From: Capitulum mitella | Lineage: Eukaryota > Arthropoda > Thecostraca > Pollicipedomorpha > Pollicipedidae | Assembly: GCA_030062745.1 (NCBI GenBank) | Contig: CP099847.1 | Location: 28,878,923 to 28,942,922 of the forward strand | Direction of reading: 5' to 3' | DNA length: 64,000 bases | In this document: in pieces, positions 46,559 through 57,833 of the stretch | How positions within the stretch are numbered: position 1 is the first letter of the stretch | How the letters are laid out: each line of letters opens with the position of its first letter | Translations under genes and position numbers: made by a program | Notes under the pieces: generated by a model | Databases searched by the model: none | Told to the model about the DNA's origin: nothing | The model's input: only the letters and a program-made list of their open reading frames with translations

Positions 46559-49500
46559 CTGGCGGCCGCGGGGCGAAACTCGGGTTAGGGTGCCACGCGG
46601 CAGATTGCAGCACGTACAGAGTGTCACAGACACGGCACCGCGCACGAATACCAGTCCTTTTAGTGGCGGTTCCACAGATTAATCACCGATGAAACGTTTC
46701 CGAACTACAGATCAAAACATACCGTTCATAACCAAAAGCGCTTTCACATCACGTTTATATTCCGGAACATACTTAGACTGACAACCATGGTAATTTACGT
46801 AATGGACTCACATCCTTCTCTTTCCTGACATGCGTCAACAGATTGTATGAATCTGCTTAAAGTTTCCGTAACTGTGCAAGATTCATAACGTTAATGATTA
46901 CCAGCTTCAGCACAGTTGGCGCCCGAACGCCTTCAAAAATATTATGAACTTCACCTTTGGCCCCGTATCGGCACCCAGCCCAGACATGACTGAACTAGAC
47001 CTCCCCTCTCCCCTCCCACCGGGCTCCACTGTCATCGGCGCACCTTTCCGTCGACGGCCACCGGACGCTGGAAGATGCCGTGCATGCCCAGGATGGCCGC
47101 CTGGGGCGGGTTGATGATGGGCGTGCCGAACAGCGAGCCGAACACGCCGCCGTTGCTGATGGTGAACGTGCCGCCGTCCATGTCCTCCACGGCCAGGGAG
47201 CCTGCGCGTCACGCGGGAGAGTTCGGGTGACGATCAGGCGTGGGGCTGAGGTCAGGTGCACGGCAGCCAGACTGCTCGGCGCAGGCGCTGACACGAAAGG
47301 GTACAGTGCCCGCAACGCACCCCCGTGATTTCTTCTTACACATGAATGAAAGCGTGCGCAGTATTAAGATTGTCCTCCAATGCATTTTTTTAATCAACAG
47401 ACATTATGAAACGGTTAAAAATTTTGCTTTCCGTCCTTCAGTCATCTTTGAATGGACAACCTTGAAAGGTGTTTCTAATGGAATACACCACAAAACTACA
47501 TATACCGTCGGCCTCGGACCATCAGCGATGACAGTGTCATCCACCACTAACCGTCTTTAGCTTTGGCCCCGAGCGCCTCGATGCCCTTCTCAATGTCCAG
47601 GTAGCTCATGCCCTCCACGCTGCGCAGAACCGGCACCACCAGACCCTGGAATGGAGCACGCCGGGCTTAGCACCGAATGTAATTTGTCTCTAAATTCAGT
47701 CCCTCGGAGGGGACATGGTTATTTCAGGTCAAACGAGCGGCCACTGCATGTTATAGGCAAACAGCCTGTGGCGCCAGTAGTGTCGGGGGGGGGGGGACTG
47801 AATGAGCAGAATTAAACAGACAGTTAACAGGGAGTCAAGGCCACCAACGGTCCTAATGACGACAAAAGCGAATCACATAAGCCGGAGATCAACCCAAAGC
47901 CGCAAAACAGCTCCGATACGCGAAGATTATGAAGAACGATCACGTCTCTCGTAACATCCGCTCTTGCCTTAGAGACTAACCATATAATAGGCACATAACC
48001 CACAACCTCGCCCCCTTGCATCGTCCGAAGAGCCATCACTGCCGTTAAATGTCAATTCGCCCGAAGACATGTTCGCTTCTCAAAGGCCTCGCGTCATGCC
48101 CACCCGCCTGGAACTCTTCCCAGTACCAACCAGGTCCCCCACCCTGCCCCCAAGTCCGACGTCCTGACCACCGACCTTAGGGGTGGCCACAGCCACGGAG
48201 ATGTCGACGTAATCTCGGTAGACGATCTCGTTTCCGTCGATGGCGGCGTTCACTGTGGGCTGGTGCGTCAGCGCGTACGCCGACGCCTTGACGAAGGCGG
48301 ACATGAAGCCGATCTTGATGCCGTGCTTCTTGACGAACGCGTCCTGGTGCTGCTTCCGCAGCTGGATGATGTTGCTAGATGGGATAAAAGGAGGACGGTC
48401 AAAGATGGCGGTACGCGACCTCCGGTGTACACTGATTCATTATTTTACTACAACGCTGAATTGTTCCTCAGGCAAAGGGGTTGCGATGTGCGGAAACAAT
48501 ACAGAACTCACAAGAACACAATTCAGATATGTCGATGATCATATCCATATCAAACACTACATAGCACAGCCGCCATCGGATCCATTGCGCATGAAAGCAC
48601 TCCAGAGCCGACTTCGGCACAAGGGTGCTATCATTCGGACAGCACACGGCGTCACATTTACGCTAACCAAACGGTCTCCATTCAACAGAGCTATCTTTCA
48701 GTGTCAACCCACGGCGACGTGCGATCGGAGATGGACCCCGCCCTCTTCCGTGCCGGACGGACGGAGCCACGGACCTCATGTCGATCTCGTTGAAGGTGGT
48801 GAGCATGGCGTTGGTGTTCTGCGCGTCCTTGAGCCGCTGCGCTATCCGCTGGCGCATCCTGCTCATCTTGACGCGCTGCTCCGTCCGCGTGCCTGCCCGG
48901 CGGACGCAGAAATACCCGTGACGTCGCGCGGCGTCCATGGCCAAGTTTCGATCGGCGCGCGGGCACAATGGTTCCGACCTACGGCGTCGCGCGGTCCTGA
49001 AATAGCCGCATGGCGTCTCCGGGGAGTACCGTCAGGCGACGTTCCGGGATTTCTGGGCGAACTGAGACGCTGCCACGACGCGAACAGCCATACCAGGTAA
49101 TCAGTTCACGAGACCAAAGACAGGCCGGCCAGCGCGTCCTGCCCTGAAGAACGACGACAGACGGTAGACGATAGACGATCTCACCATCGTCTTACTCACA
49201 CCTTTCACGGTTGAACAATTTGGAATCGGTACCTGTCCGAGTACGCCGGCTGGCGTCTTAGCCTGTTACCGGTTACTTCCGTAATCAGATCACTAATCAT
49301 GACCCTACATTAGTCGTTCCCGATAGCGCAGCTCCCTGTTACATGAACCGTCCACGGCGTCCCTCTGGTCCGTGACAACGCCTGCCCCCCCCCCCCAGTA
49401 CCGGTCCGTGTCCCCATTGGTATCCCGGTGCTGGTCCGCATTCCTGTCAGTCACCCAGTCCGTGTCCCTATCTGTACCCCGGTGCCGGCCCGCGTCCCTG

Positions 49501-52500
49501 CCTGCCCCGGTCCGTGTCCCTCAAGTCCTGTAGTGCCGGTCCGCGTCCCTGCCTGTCCCCCAGTCCCTGCAGCGTCCCTCACCGGTGATCTCGGCGGTGG
49601 GGTCAGCCGGCGGCAGTTTCACCTCGCCCTTCTCCAGCGCCATCGAGTGTCGCACGGCCGCCACCGGGATGCTGGACGAGGGCCCCGACGGCCGGCCCGA
49701 CGACGGCGGCGGCCGGCTCGGGATCGGGCCCGACGCGTCCGACTTGGACTCCGCCTTCGACTCGGACTCGCCGACCCGACTCGCTCTTGGCCGAGTCGGA
49801 GGACTCAGAGGCGGCCGCATCTCCCTTGGGCGCTTCCTTCTTGGGTTCTTCTTTCTTGGGCTCCTCCTTCTTCGGTTCTTCCTTCTTGGGTTTCTCCGAG
49901 GCGGAAGCGCCACCGGAAGCTGAAAAACGTCGGAATGTCACTACTGTGAACAACGTGAACAACCAGGATATGCTAGTATTGCACATATATCAAAGGAGTG
50001 TGGGGATTCATTAACACAATGCATAACAAATCTCATTAAACCAGTCAGCTTTAGTCGCTCAAACGATGCAGCACACCGTCACGCAGGGACGCACGGATTA
50101 CCAGGCTGATCCGCCAGCCCCAGCCAACCGCAACACTTCACACAGAGCTGTGTAACATCTCCTCCGCTATGAACGTTTCGCTGATAGCAGTTGCGGTAAT
50201 AGCAAGCCGCAAACCTCTTCACAGCCAGCCGGCCCCGGCCGCGGCGGGGCAGCGATAGCACTAACCGCCCACTTTGATGCTGAACAGGTCGGTGCCGGGC
50301 TTGACCGTGGAGCCGTCGGCCACCAGCAGTTCGTGTATCACGCCGGCCACCGGAGCCGGCACAGGCACGGACGTCTTGTCGGTCTCGATCTCGGCCACCA
50401 CCTGTCGGCCGGACGACGTTACAGGGCGGCAGGACGACATTACCGGGCGGCCGGTGACGTAACAGGGCAGCCAGACGACGTTACAGGGCGGCCGGACGAC
50501 GTTACAGGGTGGCCGGCGACGTTAAGGGACGGCCGGACGACGTTACAGGATGGCCGGGCGACGTTACAGAGCCGCTGGACGACGTTACAGGACAGCCAGA
50601 CGAGCGGGAAACGCAGCACACGAGCGGAGCACGTATGGAGAACGGACACGGACGGCCAGGTCGGCTGGAGTCCGCTCAGCGAGGTCGCCGCGAGTTGGCA
50701 ATGTCACGACAACCACAAAACGTTTCGAGCACGCAAGATGCACATCACTTCCAGCTCAAAATGTTCGGGATGGAAAACATGTTAACCCCATCTACTGAAA
50801 AAGATAATAAACAAAACATGGAAAATATAACTGTGGATGTCTACATGTCTTGCAATTCAAACAGCATTCTATGGCACAAATGTTTTACATTGGGAAATGT
50901 TCAAAATGCTTCAAAAATGAAAACCACCGTCCTCAAATACATATGCCCGATTCAAGCTTTGCGAGCAGTCCACGGATGTTCAAGCCCCAAGCAGCGGCCG
51001 TCTTCTTGACGTCACAGCGACGTCACCGGAACCCAGCCTCACCTCATCCTCCTTGACGGCGTCGCCCGCTGCCTTCTCGAAGCGGACGTCACCCTCGGAC
51101 ACCGACTCGGCGAACGCCGGCACCTGCACCTTCTTGATCTCCTCGCCTGCGGACAGACGCACGTCAGACCTGCCGTCTCCAGCTTCAGGCGGCCGCTGCA
51201 GCCCGCACGGATAACGGCCGCACGGCCAGGCAGACGGCGAAAACGGCAAACGGGGGAGCTCAGCAGGCTGATGTTTTTCAAATGGGGACGTCAGCTGCTT
51301 CGGCCCGGACTCCGGCAACAGTCGCGTGTCGTACAACCTCGTGCTTTGCTCATTATGTGGACTTTTGGCCCAACGATGCCTCGCAAGACGTGCATTCGCC
51401 ACTTCCACATTCAGTGACACAGACACAGACACAGACACCGACAGTCCGGCCACAGCTACACGATACAGCCACATCCACAGTCACAGACCAGGACAGTCAC
51501 AAACACAGCCAAGGTAACGGCCACGGCTACGACCGCAGCCGCAGCCGCAGCCGCAGCCACAGCCAAGGCGCAGATATAATCACCACCAAAAATACAGTCC
51601 CAGTTTCTATGGCCTACAGCCACAGCCAGAGACATGATGGAGATGCCACCACAGCTCCCACTTCTGGGGAACAGTTAAACAAAAAACTTCCTTGAAATCG
51701 GAAATCCTTTCCTTTTCCTCGTGGGCTGCCATCCGCGTTCCAGCAGCACTAACCGAGTACGGCCGAGGTGCGGAGGCCGCGGCCGGCCAGACTGGCCTGC
51801 CATCTGCCGGTGACCTCCGCCGGCCGGAGGGAGACCAGTCGCGTGCCGACCCGGCGGGAGGCCGGCGCCAGGTGGTAGGTCCGCGACGGTGTCGCACACT
51901 GCAGGACCAGAATGTACTCAACTGATTGGTCAGACTGCATCAGACCTCCCTGCAGTCACCTGTGACACACTACTGTAGTAGGTTTGTCACAGGTGAAAGA
52001 AATACTGTAGCAGGTTTATATGTCCCTCAATTACTCAAGTTATATTGTGATGTTATTTCTAATGCCAGCTGTCTTGAAATGATGACAGAATAACAAATTT
52101 GCCTTAACATGTACCATTTTTCCTTTGCCGCTACTTAGATGTGCAATATTTTACAACCGAATGTACTGGGCCTTAAGGCAGGACACAGAATCACATCCAC
52201 TTTTCATCCTGTGCTTGCTGCTTCACTGTGCTATCACAGAAATTTCTTTGCCAAGACCTGCCCCATAAAAAATGTGTACTGTGCTCCCATAAACAATGAC
52301 TTGGTCAGAAACTATGTGGAATTTTGGGAATAAGGCGTGCTGCCATTCTTGTCAAGGCATTTCAAGAGAATGGCCAATACAGTAATGCTTTGGTGTCCCC
52401 TACATATACAAGGTAGCACTAATCATATGCTATATCAATAACAACAAATTGATTTGAAATGCTCACTTTAAAAGTGTAAAAGATATCAGACAATGAATAT

Positions 52501-53570
52501 CTATGGCATGATCCTTATGAAAAAAATGTCTTACCTAACAACAAACATCCTCATGAATGGCATCAAACCTTCAAATTAAAAAGTCATCCCAGCTATTATT
52601 TTTTGCAATAAACCACAAACATTGAAGAGTAAAAAGGGTGATACCATGCCTCATTTTAGCTAATGCCTTGATTTTTGGTAAATCTCCTGAAAACTATACA
52701 CCTATTAGCATGACACAAAATGGTTTTTGTCAAAACAGAAATGACATGGTATGAAAAGCAAAGCAATGATCAGAGGTTCCAAAAAGTAATGAAGATTGCA
52801 GAAGATTTTAGACTATTCAGAAAGTCATATGTCTCATGCTAAAAAATTTCAGTAATGGGGATCCAGACCCTCCCAAGATTTCTGACCATGAATGACACAA
52901 AAAGGAATTTAAAATGAAGTAATACAAACACACCAAACATACAATAACATAACACCCATGATTACAACTGAAAAAATGATACAACTTCTATGTTAATCAA
53001 TAATGCCACTAAAAGCTATGCATCATGTGAAACCGTCCTTTCATAAAATTTGTCAGATTGGTATCATGATCATGAAGTGAGAAATATAAATATAGTCACA
53101 AGGTGGCATAAGCAAGGCTAATGGCATGTGTGAATTAAATCAAGTTCCATGAGTTTTATACATTATCAATAGGTAAGACAAATGTGAAACATGGTTGCCA
53201 TTTAAAATGAATGTAGTTGCATGCACCTTGACTGGGAAATTTGTGCAATGTTTTGTATTGTGCATCCCAAATACAAAGGCAGCTGTATGAATCATTCTTC
53301 CTGCATTTTAATCTTTGGATGCTGTTTTGCGCCCCTTTTCAAATAAATCGACCTAAAATGTTAAAGTAGGCCAGACATAAAATTGTAATAAATCCCTTGC
53401 GTTCCGGATCAACCGCGCCAGAAACGTCTGCACCACACGACAAATGTCCTTCGCGTACACCCCACCCCGTTGATATCAACCAAAGCTTAGTGTAACATTG
53501 TTACTATTACCTGTTTTGTTCTCACAACGCAGAATTGTAAAACCTGTCGTGACACCCTACCCGACGACAT
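46424..53570 (-). CDS. DLST: Dihydrolipoyllysine-residue succinyltransferase, E2 of 2-oxoglutarate dehydrogenase (10 exons)
   Basis: It transfers succinyl from E1 via lipoyl-lysine to CoA in the mitochondrial matrix TCA cycle. Exons (minus strand): 53570-53511, 51898-51754, 51146-51043, 50401-50266, 49919-49583, 48892-48775, 48374-48176, 47645-47552, 47201-47044, 46558-46424. All introns are GT-AG. Phases agree at every junction except for one surplus base around exon 5. The total is about 494 residues (human DLST is about 453), with a longer linker here. Domains: basic presequence 1 to about 66; lipoyl domain about 70-148 with lipoyl-Lys at 112 (ETDKTS); Lys/Glu/Pro/Ser linker; acyltransferase core from [12 protein letters not shown] to the end with the catalytic DHRLIDG. 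There is no E3-binding domain, as in animal DLST generally. Confidence 0.93.
47044..47201 (-). CDS. DLST: DLST exon 9
   Basis: 158 nt, acceptor GACGCGCAG, donor AAG|GTGCGC. It encodes the strongly conserved [19 protein letters not shown] and [14 protein letters not shown] segments of the active-site channel. Phase 1 in, 0 out. Confidence 0.96.
47552..47645 (-). CDS. DLST: DLST exon 8
   Basis: 94 nt, acceptor CATTCCAG, donor G|GTTAGT. It encodes [20 protein letters not shown] and the helix after it. Phase 0 in, 1 out. Confidence 0.95.
48176..48374 (-). CDS. DLST: DLST exon 7
   Basis: 199 nt, acceptor CCCATCTAG, donor AAG|GTCGGT. It encodes the conserved [12 protein letters not shown]-type segment (here [17 protein letters not shown]) and [15 protein letters not shown] of the acyltransferase core. 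Phase 2 in, 0 out. Confidence 0.95.
48775..48892 (-). CDS. DLST: DLST exon 6 (start of catalytic core)
   Basis: 118 nt, acceptor CCGGGCAG, donor ATGAG|GTCCGT. It encodes [38 protein letters not shown], split here as two recognisable halves of the conserved E2 core start. Phase 1 in, phase 2 out. Confidence 0.95.
49380..49575. repeat. Degenerate GC-rich tandem repeat in DLST intron 5
   Basis: Variants of CCGGTCCGTGTCCCT recur irregularly every 20-40 bp, preceded by a poly-C run, up to the donor of exon 5. Confidence 0.6.
49583..49919 (-). CDS. DLST: DLST exon 5 (linker; frame conflict)
   Basis: 337 nt between TTTTTCAG and G|GTGAGG. The first half, entered in phase 1, reads a linker of KKEEP repeats followed by an Ala/Ser/Asp/Glu-rich stretch. 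The second half, needed in phase 1 by exon 6, reads [12 protein letters not shown]...[24 protein letters not shown]. These halves are in different frames, switching near 49775-49795, which implies one surplus base. The alternative exon 4 donor removes the conflict but turns the first half into an Arg-rich sequence unusual for E2 linkers. Confidence 0.85.
50266..50401 (-). CDS. DLST: DLST exon 4 (lipoyl-lysine)
   Basis: Acceptor CCGACAG. It encodes [17 protein letters not shown]...; the Lys of ETDKTS (50377-50375) is the lipoylation site. Two donors compete: G|GTTAGT after 50266 (136 nt, phase 1, like exons 2 and 8) and AAA|GTGGGC after 50273 (129 nt, phase 0). The choice decides the frame of exon 5. 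Confidence 0.9.
50405..50602. repeat. 20-21-bp minisatellite in DLST intron 3, abutting the 3' splice site
   Basis: About nine units of the form CGGCCGGACGACGTTACAGG with substitutions and 1-base length changes. The array begins directly beyond the CAG acceptor of exon 4, so its units replace the expected pyrimidine tract. Confidence 0.85.
51043..51146 (-). CDS. DLST: DLST exon 3 (first half of lipoyl domain)
   Basis: 104 nt between GTCCGCAG and GTGAGG. It encodes [19 protein letters not shown]...EDE, the conserved opening of the E2 lipoyl domain. Phase 1 in, phase 0 out. Confidence 0.93.
51405..51575. repeat. Hexamer-like CACAGA/CACAGC/CGCAGC repeat tract in DLST intron 2
   Basis: Six-base periodic runs (GACACA, CACAGC, CGCAGC), partly degenerate, giving Gln/Thr/His/Ser-rich open frames that are artefacts. 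Confidence 0.75.
51754..51898 (-). CDS. DLST: DLST exon 2 (rest of presequence)
   Basis: Acceptor TTCTGGTCCTGCAG, phase 0 in; donor G|GTTAGT, phase 1 out. It encodes an Arg-rich, acid-poor segment ending in a GLRTSAVL motif, which resembles the processing region of other DLST proteins and joins in phase to [11 protein letters not shown]. Confidence 0.8.
51920..53395. other. CpG-depleted AT-rich block in DLST intron 1
   Basis: Over about 1.45 kb only roughly half a dozen CG dinucleotides are seen, whereas flanking DNA on both sides is CpG-rich. Base composition shifts at about 51920 and 53395. No gene or terminal repeats recognised. Confidence 0.6.
53511..53570 (-). CDS. DLST: DLST exon 1 (start of mitochondrial presequence)
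   Basis: The ATG at 53570 has A at -3. It encodes 20 residues rich in Arg/Ser/Gln/Val with no acidic residues, typical of a mitochondrial targeting peptide, ending CAG before donor GTAATA in phase 0, which matches exon 2. Upstream in-frame ATGs (53681, 53591) could extend it. No protein similarity proves this exon; presequence character, donor and phase support it. Confidence 0.6.
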
Positions 53571-55060
53571 TTTTCCGACCGCCGGCAACATCACTACCCC
53601 AATCCCGAAAACGAGGGACGCCCTGGCGATAAACGTGAAAGCGCCGTCATGTGATGCGAAACTGATCAGCTGTTGATGCAAACCAACTTTATTTGAACTA
53701 AAGAAGACGCTACCGTCTGATGTGCATGCAATTTACCCAAAGACCGTGTCTTTCAAGGAATGTTACAATTTATATCGTGATATCAAAGAAGAAAAATTTT
53801 GATATTTCCAAGGGAAATGATCTATAACTGAAGCAGCGGCTGATTGCCCGTAAATGTTTTTAATCTTCAGTCAGCTGGAGAAGATTTTTTGTTCTACATG
53901 AAATGTGCTATGCCCGGAAAACATGCTGGTGCCAACATTAGGCGGTGCGGGGTTAGGTCACGGACTTAAAGCAGCGATACGGCCTGCATCCATACTTCTG
54001 TTCCGAAGTGACTCATTTTAAACCCTTGCGATTTCAGTGAGGTAAAGCATTTCAAGACCGATGAAAGATACCAGGTTATAGTTTGTAAAAACGAATCAGT
54101 TAACAGTTATTCGCTGAAGCATGTGAAGGTCTCGCAACGTCAGTTCGGCGGACTCGAATATTCCCATTGAGGGTGCAAAAAACTCGGATTGTGACAAGGT
54201 TCATGGCCGAATCTTAATCTGCTTCATCGCCCAGAATCTTCCATATCTGTTTGCGCATCCCTCTGTCGTTTATGTCAGATAAATACACGAAAAGAACTTC
54301 GAGGACGACACAAAAGTCATGCCACCTATACCCAGTGACAGCTCGTGATTAGACGTAATCGAGGCAGAGCCTCACCAAAAATGTCGGGAAATGTGGCACC
54401 GCTTATGAAACTGAATGCATGATTAAAATGGAATAACATGCCCATGTTGTTCCCACATTCATCCACATAGCGGGGAACATGCACGAAATTAAGACGCCCA
54501 CGCCGCACCGTACTCCCACTGTCCGCAAAAGCATACGGCGCAAGGCCGTTGAGGTCGCCAGCTCACCCGCCTCCGCCGACGCTAGAATCCCGTGTAATAC
54601 AGCGCCTCTGGTGAGCGTCCGTGAAACTGCACTTCCGTCACCGCCAACACCGCTAACAGAGCCCGTTGAGGCGAGACGTAGTACTTTCTCTAAACACCCC
54701 CATCGCGCGCCACCGTCGGGCTCACCGACGAAGGATGCTTGACTGCACGAACTGGTATCAGTGACGGAGAAAGGAATATGTTTATGGAGTTAGTGTCAAT
54801 ATCTTTTTTTAAGAGCAAATCACTGGAGGGGGACCTAGGCCAGTCGAATTATGGGTCACATAAAAACAAAATTTAGGTATTCTGCCGACTTTACTCTGTG
54901 TTACCCCGTCAGAGTTCAATTTAGACGGATGTGGTGTGGCGAGACTAGTGGTAGCACTTAGCTGAGACTTGGCGGTCTCAGGGGTTGGGGAAGAATGCAT
55001 TGTCAGATTTTCTGGACGTTGGGTCTGCGCGCGGCACGTGCTGGAGTCCCCCATAGAGTT
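53571..55060. other. Upstream of DLST; non-coding
   Basis: The first 150 bp upstream of the start codon are moderately CpG-containing and probably hold the DLST promoter and 5' UTR; no TATA box was seen. Beyond that nothing was recognised. Confidence 0.35.
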
Positions 55061-55079
55061 TGCATGTATATTTGCCAAA

Positions 55080-55960
55080 TCCGACATTTTTGAAAGACGC
55101 GCACCGCTATCGGGTGCTCGATCTCGGAAACCGTGGGCCGCGGAATACAAAACCGAGTGCATTCGATAAAGAATCGATTGGAGACTTACACCACAAGGAA
55201 GAGGCCGAGCCTAGACCGGTGCCTGCTGGCCGCGGGAACACGAGGAATCCCCGTTTTGCAGAGTTTCAAAGTGGGATCATGATCTCAGCAACCGTGAAAC
55301 ACACGGCCCCGAGTACATGATGACCAGCCACAGCAAGATACCGGCAGGAAATCATTAAGTGGAGTCGACCCTATCCTCCGGACGGGGTAGCCACGGCGCG
55401 CACTCAAAGTGATTTACTCAAGGATAGGGTTTCGAAAGCAAAGGCGTCAATGTCTCACACGAAATTGGCACCAACGGGAAGCCTGTCCTTTTGCCGTTCC
55501 GATGACGTCAAACACCGATCAGGTGTACCGCGGCCGTGCCGTCCATGCGACGCCACGTGAACCGATACAGGAGGCAATTTCGCACATTTTCAAGTGAGCT
55601 CAAGACCACGGCCAACCGCTGACACGGCGTCCTTCTCGGCGCCTAATCTCGTCAATCGTGGGTCACATTGGGACGAAACCTGTTGCATTCGACAGAAAAT
55701 CGATTGGAGAACAATATCTTGTGAAGCACCGCACAGTGGAACCACCTTGTCACGCGTGCTAACCACGGCAACATTAGAAAGGCCGTTGTGCAGGCTTAGG
55801 AAAACAGGGGACGGCTGAAGTCAACCTTCGGTTATAACAGCTCGGAGACTATGTAGCGCCACGTCATAAAGTACCAGCTGCATGTCATTCCGTGGCGTCG
55901 ACCTCATCCCCCAAACAAATTAGCCGCGGCACGCGCTCAAGGTGGAAGCATTTTCGGTTT
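55080..55960. repeat. Diverged direct repeat, period about 530 bp
   Basis: 55115-55440 aligns with 55640-55965. Shared blocks: CTCG..AAYCGTGGG, GCATTCGA..A.AATCGATTGGAGA, and a TACCRGC...ATTAAGTGGAGTCGACC / ATTCCGTGGCGTCGACC block followed by TAGCCRCGGC.CGC.CTCAA. The copies are old. Confidence 0.55.
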
Positions 55961-56497
55961 TTGGGCTCCTTGTGTTTATATATCGATTGCTATGGTATGA
56001 AGGATGAGATTGTTGGCAAAATGAACACCTATGGAATGAACAGTTTTCGTCGTTTGGACGCGGCAATAAAATAATTATAATTTACCTGTACTTATATTTA
56101 TATATTACCTACCTAACTTTTATTGCTATGGCACATCCGGTATACCTGTATAATTCGTGACTGCACAAAGTAGACATATTTCGAGATATTTGCGTTCGAC
56201 TAAAGATGTGACGACACCATTGGGAGCATACTGTTAAAAATAATGTCTCTGTGTTCCTCAGTCAATGGTAAGCACGTCAATCTAACCCATCTAGTGCGTC
56301 TCATTGTGATCGGTTCAAATGAAAGCGTACAAAAGATGTCTGTACGTCGCGTTTTGCGTTTTTTTTTAGCGATCACGATCGAAAAACCGGCTTCCTTTGC
56401 TCTTAACTAAAAATGCTTTATTCCGTCCTTATCGATTTGACCTTGACGCGACCACCAATATGGGGATTTCAAAAATGCTTCAGAACTAAAAAATGTC
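55961..56497. other. Non-coding AT-rich DNA
   Basis: Nothing recognised before the TA microsatellite. Confidence 0.5.
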
Positions 56498-56600
<103 letters not shown>

Positions 56601-56679
56601 GTTCGGTCAGAAACAGATGCAGATAGACAAACACAAACAGGATTACATAGAGACAGTCAGATATTGGTAGACAGAAGCC

Positions 56680-57150
56680 GACACAGGGAATAAGACGAAG
56701 GCAGAAAAAAAAGAGGCATAGGCATAAAGACTGATAGAAACGAGAATGACTGTGGGAGAACAAAAAAGGACTGAGTGAATGTGGAAGAGACTGAAGGACA
56801 CCGAGGAGAACGGCAGAGACTGGCAAAGATCGACGGATCAACAGAGATCGACTGAGACCGGTGGTGAGCAGTGGAGGTTGTAAAGACCAAAAAAAAAAAC
56901 CGACGGAGATCGTTTGAGGCCGACAGAGACCGATGGACATCAGATGAGCTTTAGAGAGACCGAAAGACTGAAAGACTGATGAAGAGCAAAGAAGACCAAC
57001 AGAGATTAACGGAGATCGAGTTGGATAAAAGCGACCAATCGAAACGGATGGAGATTCAGGGGCACCGAGGAAGACTTGCAGACACTGACGGAGACGGACA
57101 GAGTGCGACTGATCTTCACGGAGGCTGAGTCTGTGAAAACTGACTGAGAT
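56680..57150. repeat. Degenerate GA-rich repeat tract (GACTGANNGA-like)
   Basis: Irregular repetition of words such as GAGACCGA, AGACTGA, GAGATCGA roughly every 9-11 bp for almost 500 bp next to the TA array. Strand-asymmetric: purine-rich on plus. Confidence 0.6.
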
Positions 57151-57643
57151 GGAATATTGGAAAAAATCACCTCACCAGTCTGGAAGTGCAAAAACAGAGC
57201 TAGGATGTGGTAGTGGCTGCTTCATACCCAGGACGCTGCATGAATGGAATTTGGTTGATGGCAGATGTGGGAAAAGATTCTGATCGAAACGCACAGCGTT
57301 CTTTTACATGCAATTCGTAATACACAGCGGGATGCACCGTGCTCAAAGCGAGCGTGCGTCCGAGCACGAAGCGCGAGGACATGCGGGCAGACCAGACGGC
57401 CTAAGGCCGTTTGTTTCCGTGAAGCTCGCAGCGCGATTGCAAAACAGTATTCTGGACTGCTTGGTCAACCGCCCAACACTGACATAACTTGTCGCTGACC
57501 GCCTAGCGTCTGTCTAAAGACTCTCTGGTGCGGACTGTATGTTTTATGGACACTAGGGGACCGTGAGACTTAAATGGGTTACGCTCGGCTCAGCAGAAAA
57601 AGTAAGGAGGAATAAATGGAAAAATTCGGGGCAAGCAGGCGCA

Positions 57644-57833
57644 GAATGCTACAATTGAGCAGCACGAAAGGAAAACCATCCAATTCAAGATGTTATACGG
57701 TCCTAACTGAGAATGCTACAATTCAGCAGCATAAGACAAAAACCACCAAATTCAAGATGGCATACGAGTCCTAACCGAGAATGCTGCGATTCAACAGCAT
57801 GAGAGGAAGGACCAGCAAATTCAAGCTGGTATA
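57644..57833. repeat. 67-68-bp tandem repeat, about 2.8 copies
   Basis: Units begin at GAATGCT (57644, 57711, 57779), each with CAGCA and AATTCAAG blocks at constant offsets, with moderate divergence. Confidence 0.8.

Noticed and set aside
45834-46613. 259-codon minus-strand frame overlapping the DLST end
   Set aside because: It overlaps exon 10 in another frame and extends into CpG-rich 3' sequence; composition artefact.
48240-49100. 286-codon plus-strand frame
   Set aside because: It runs antisense across DLST exons 7 and 6 and intron 6; no independent similarity.
54479-54742. 87-codon plus-strand Pro/Ser/Arg-rich frame
   Set aside because: Low-complexity composition, no splice sites or known domain.
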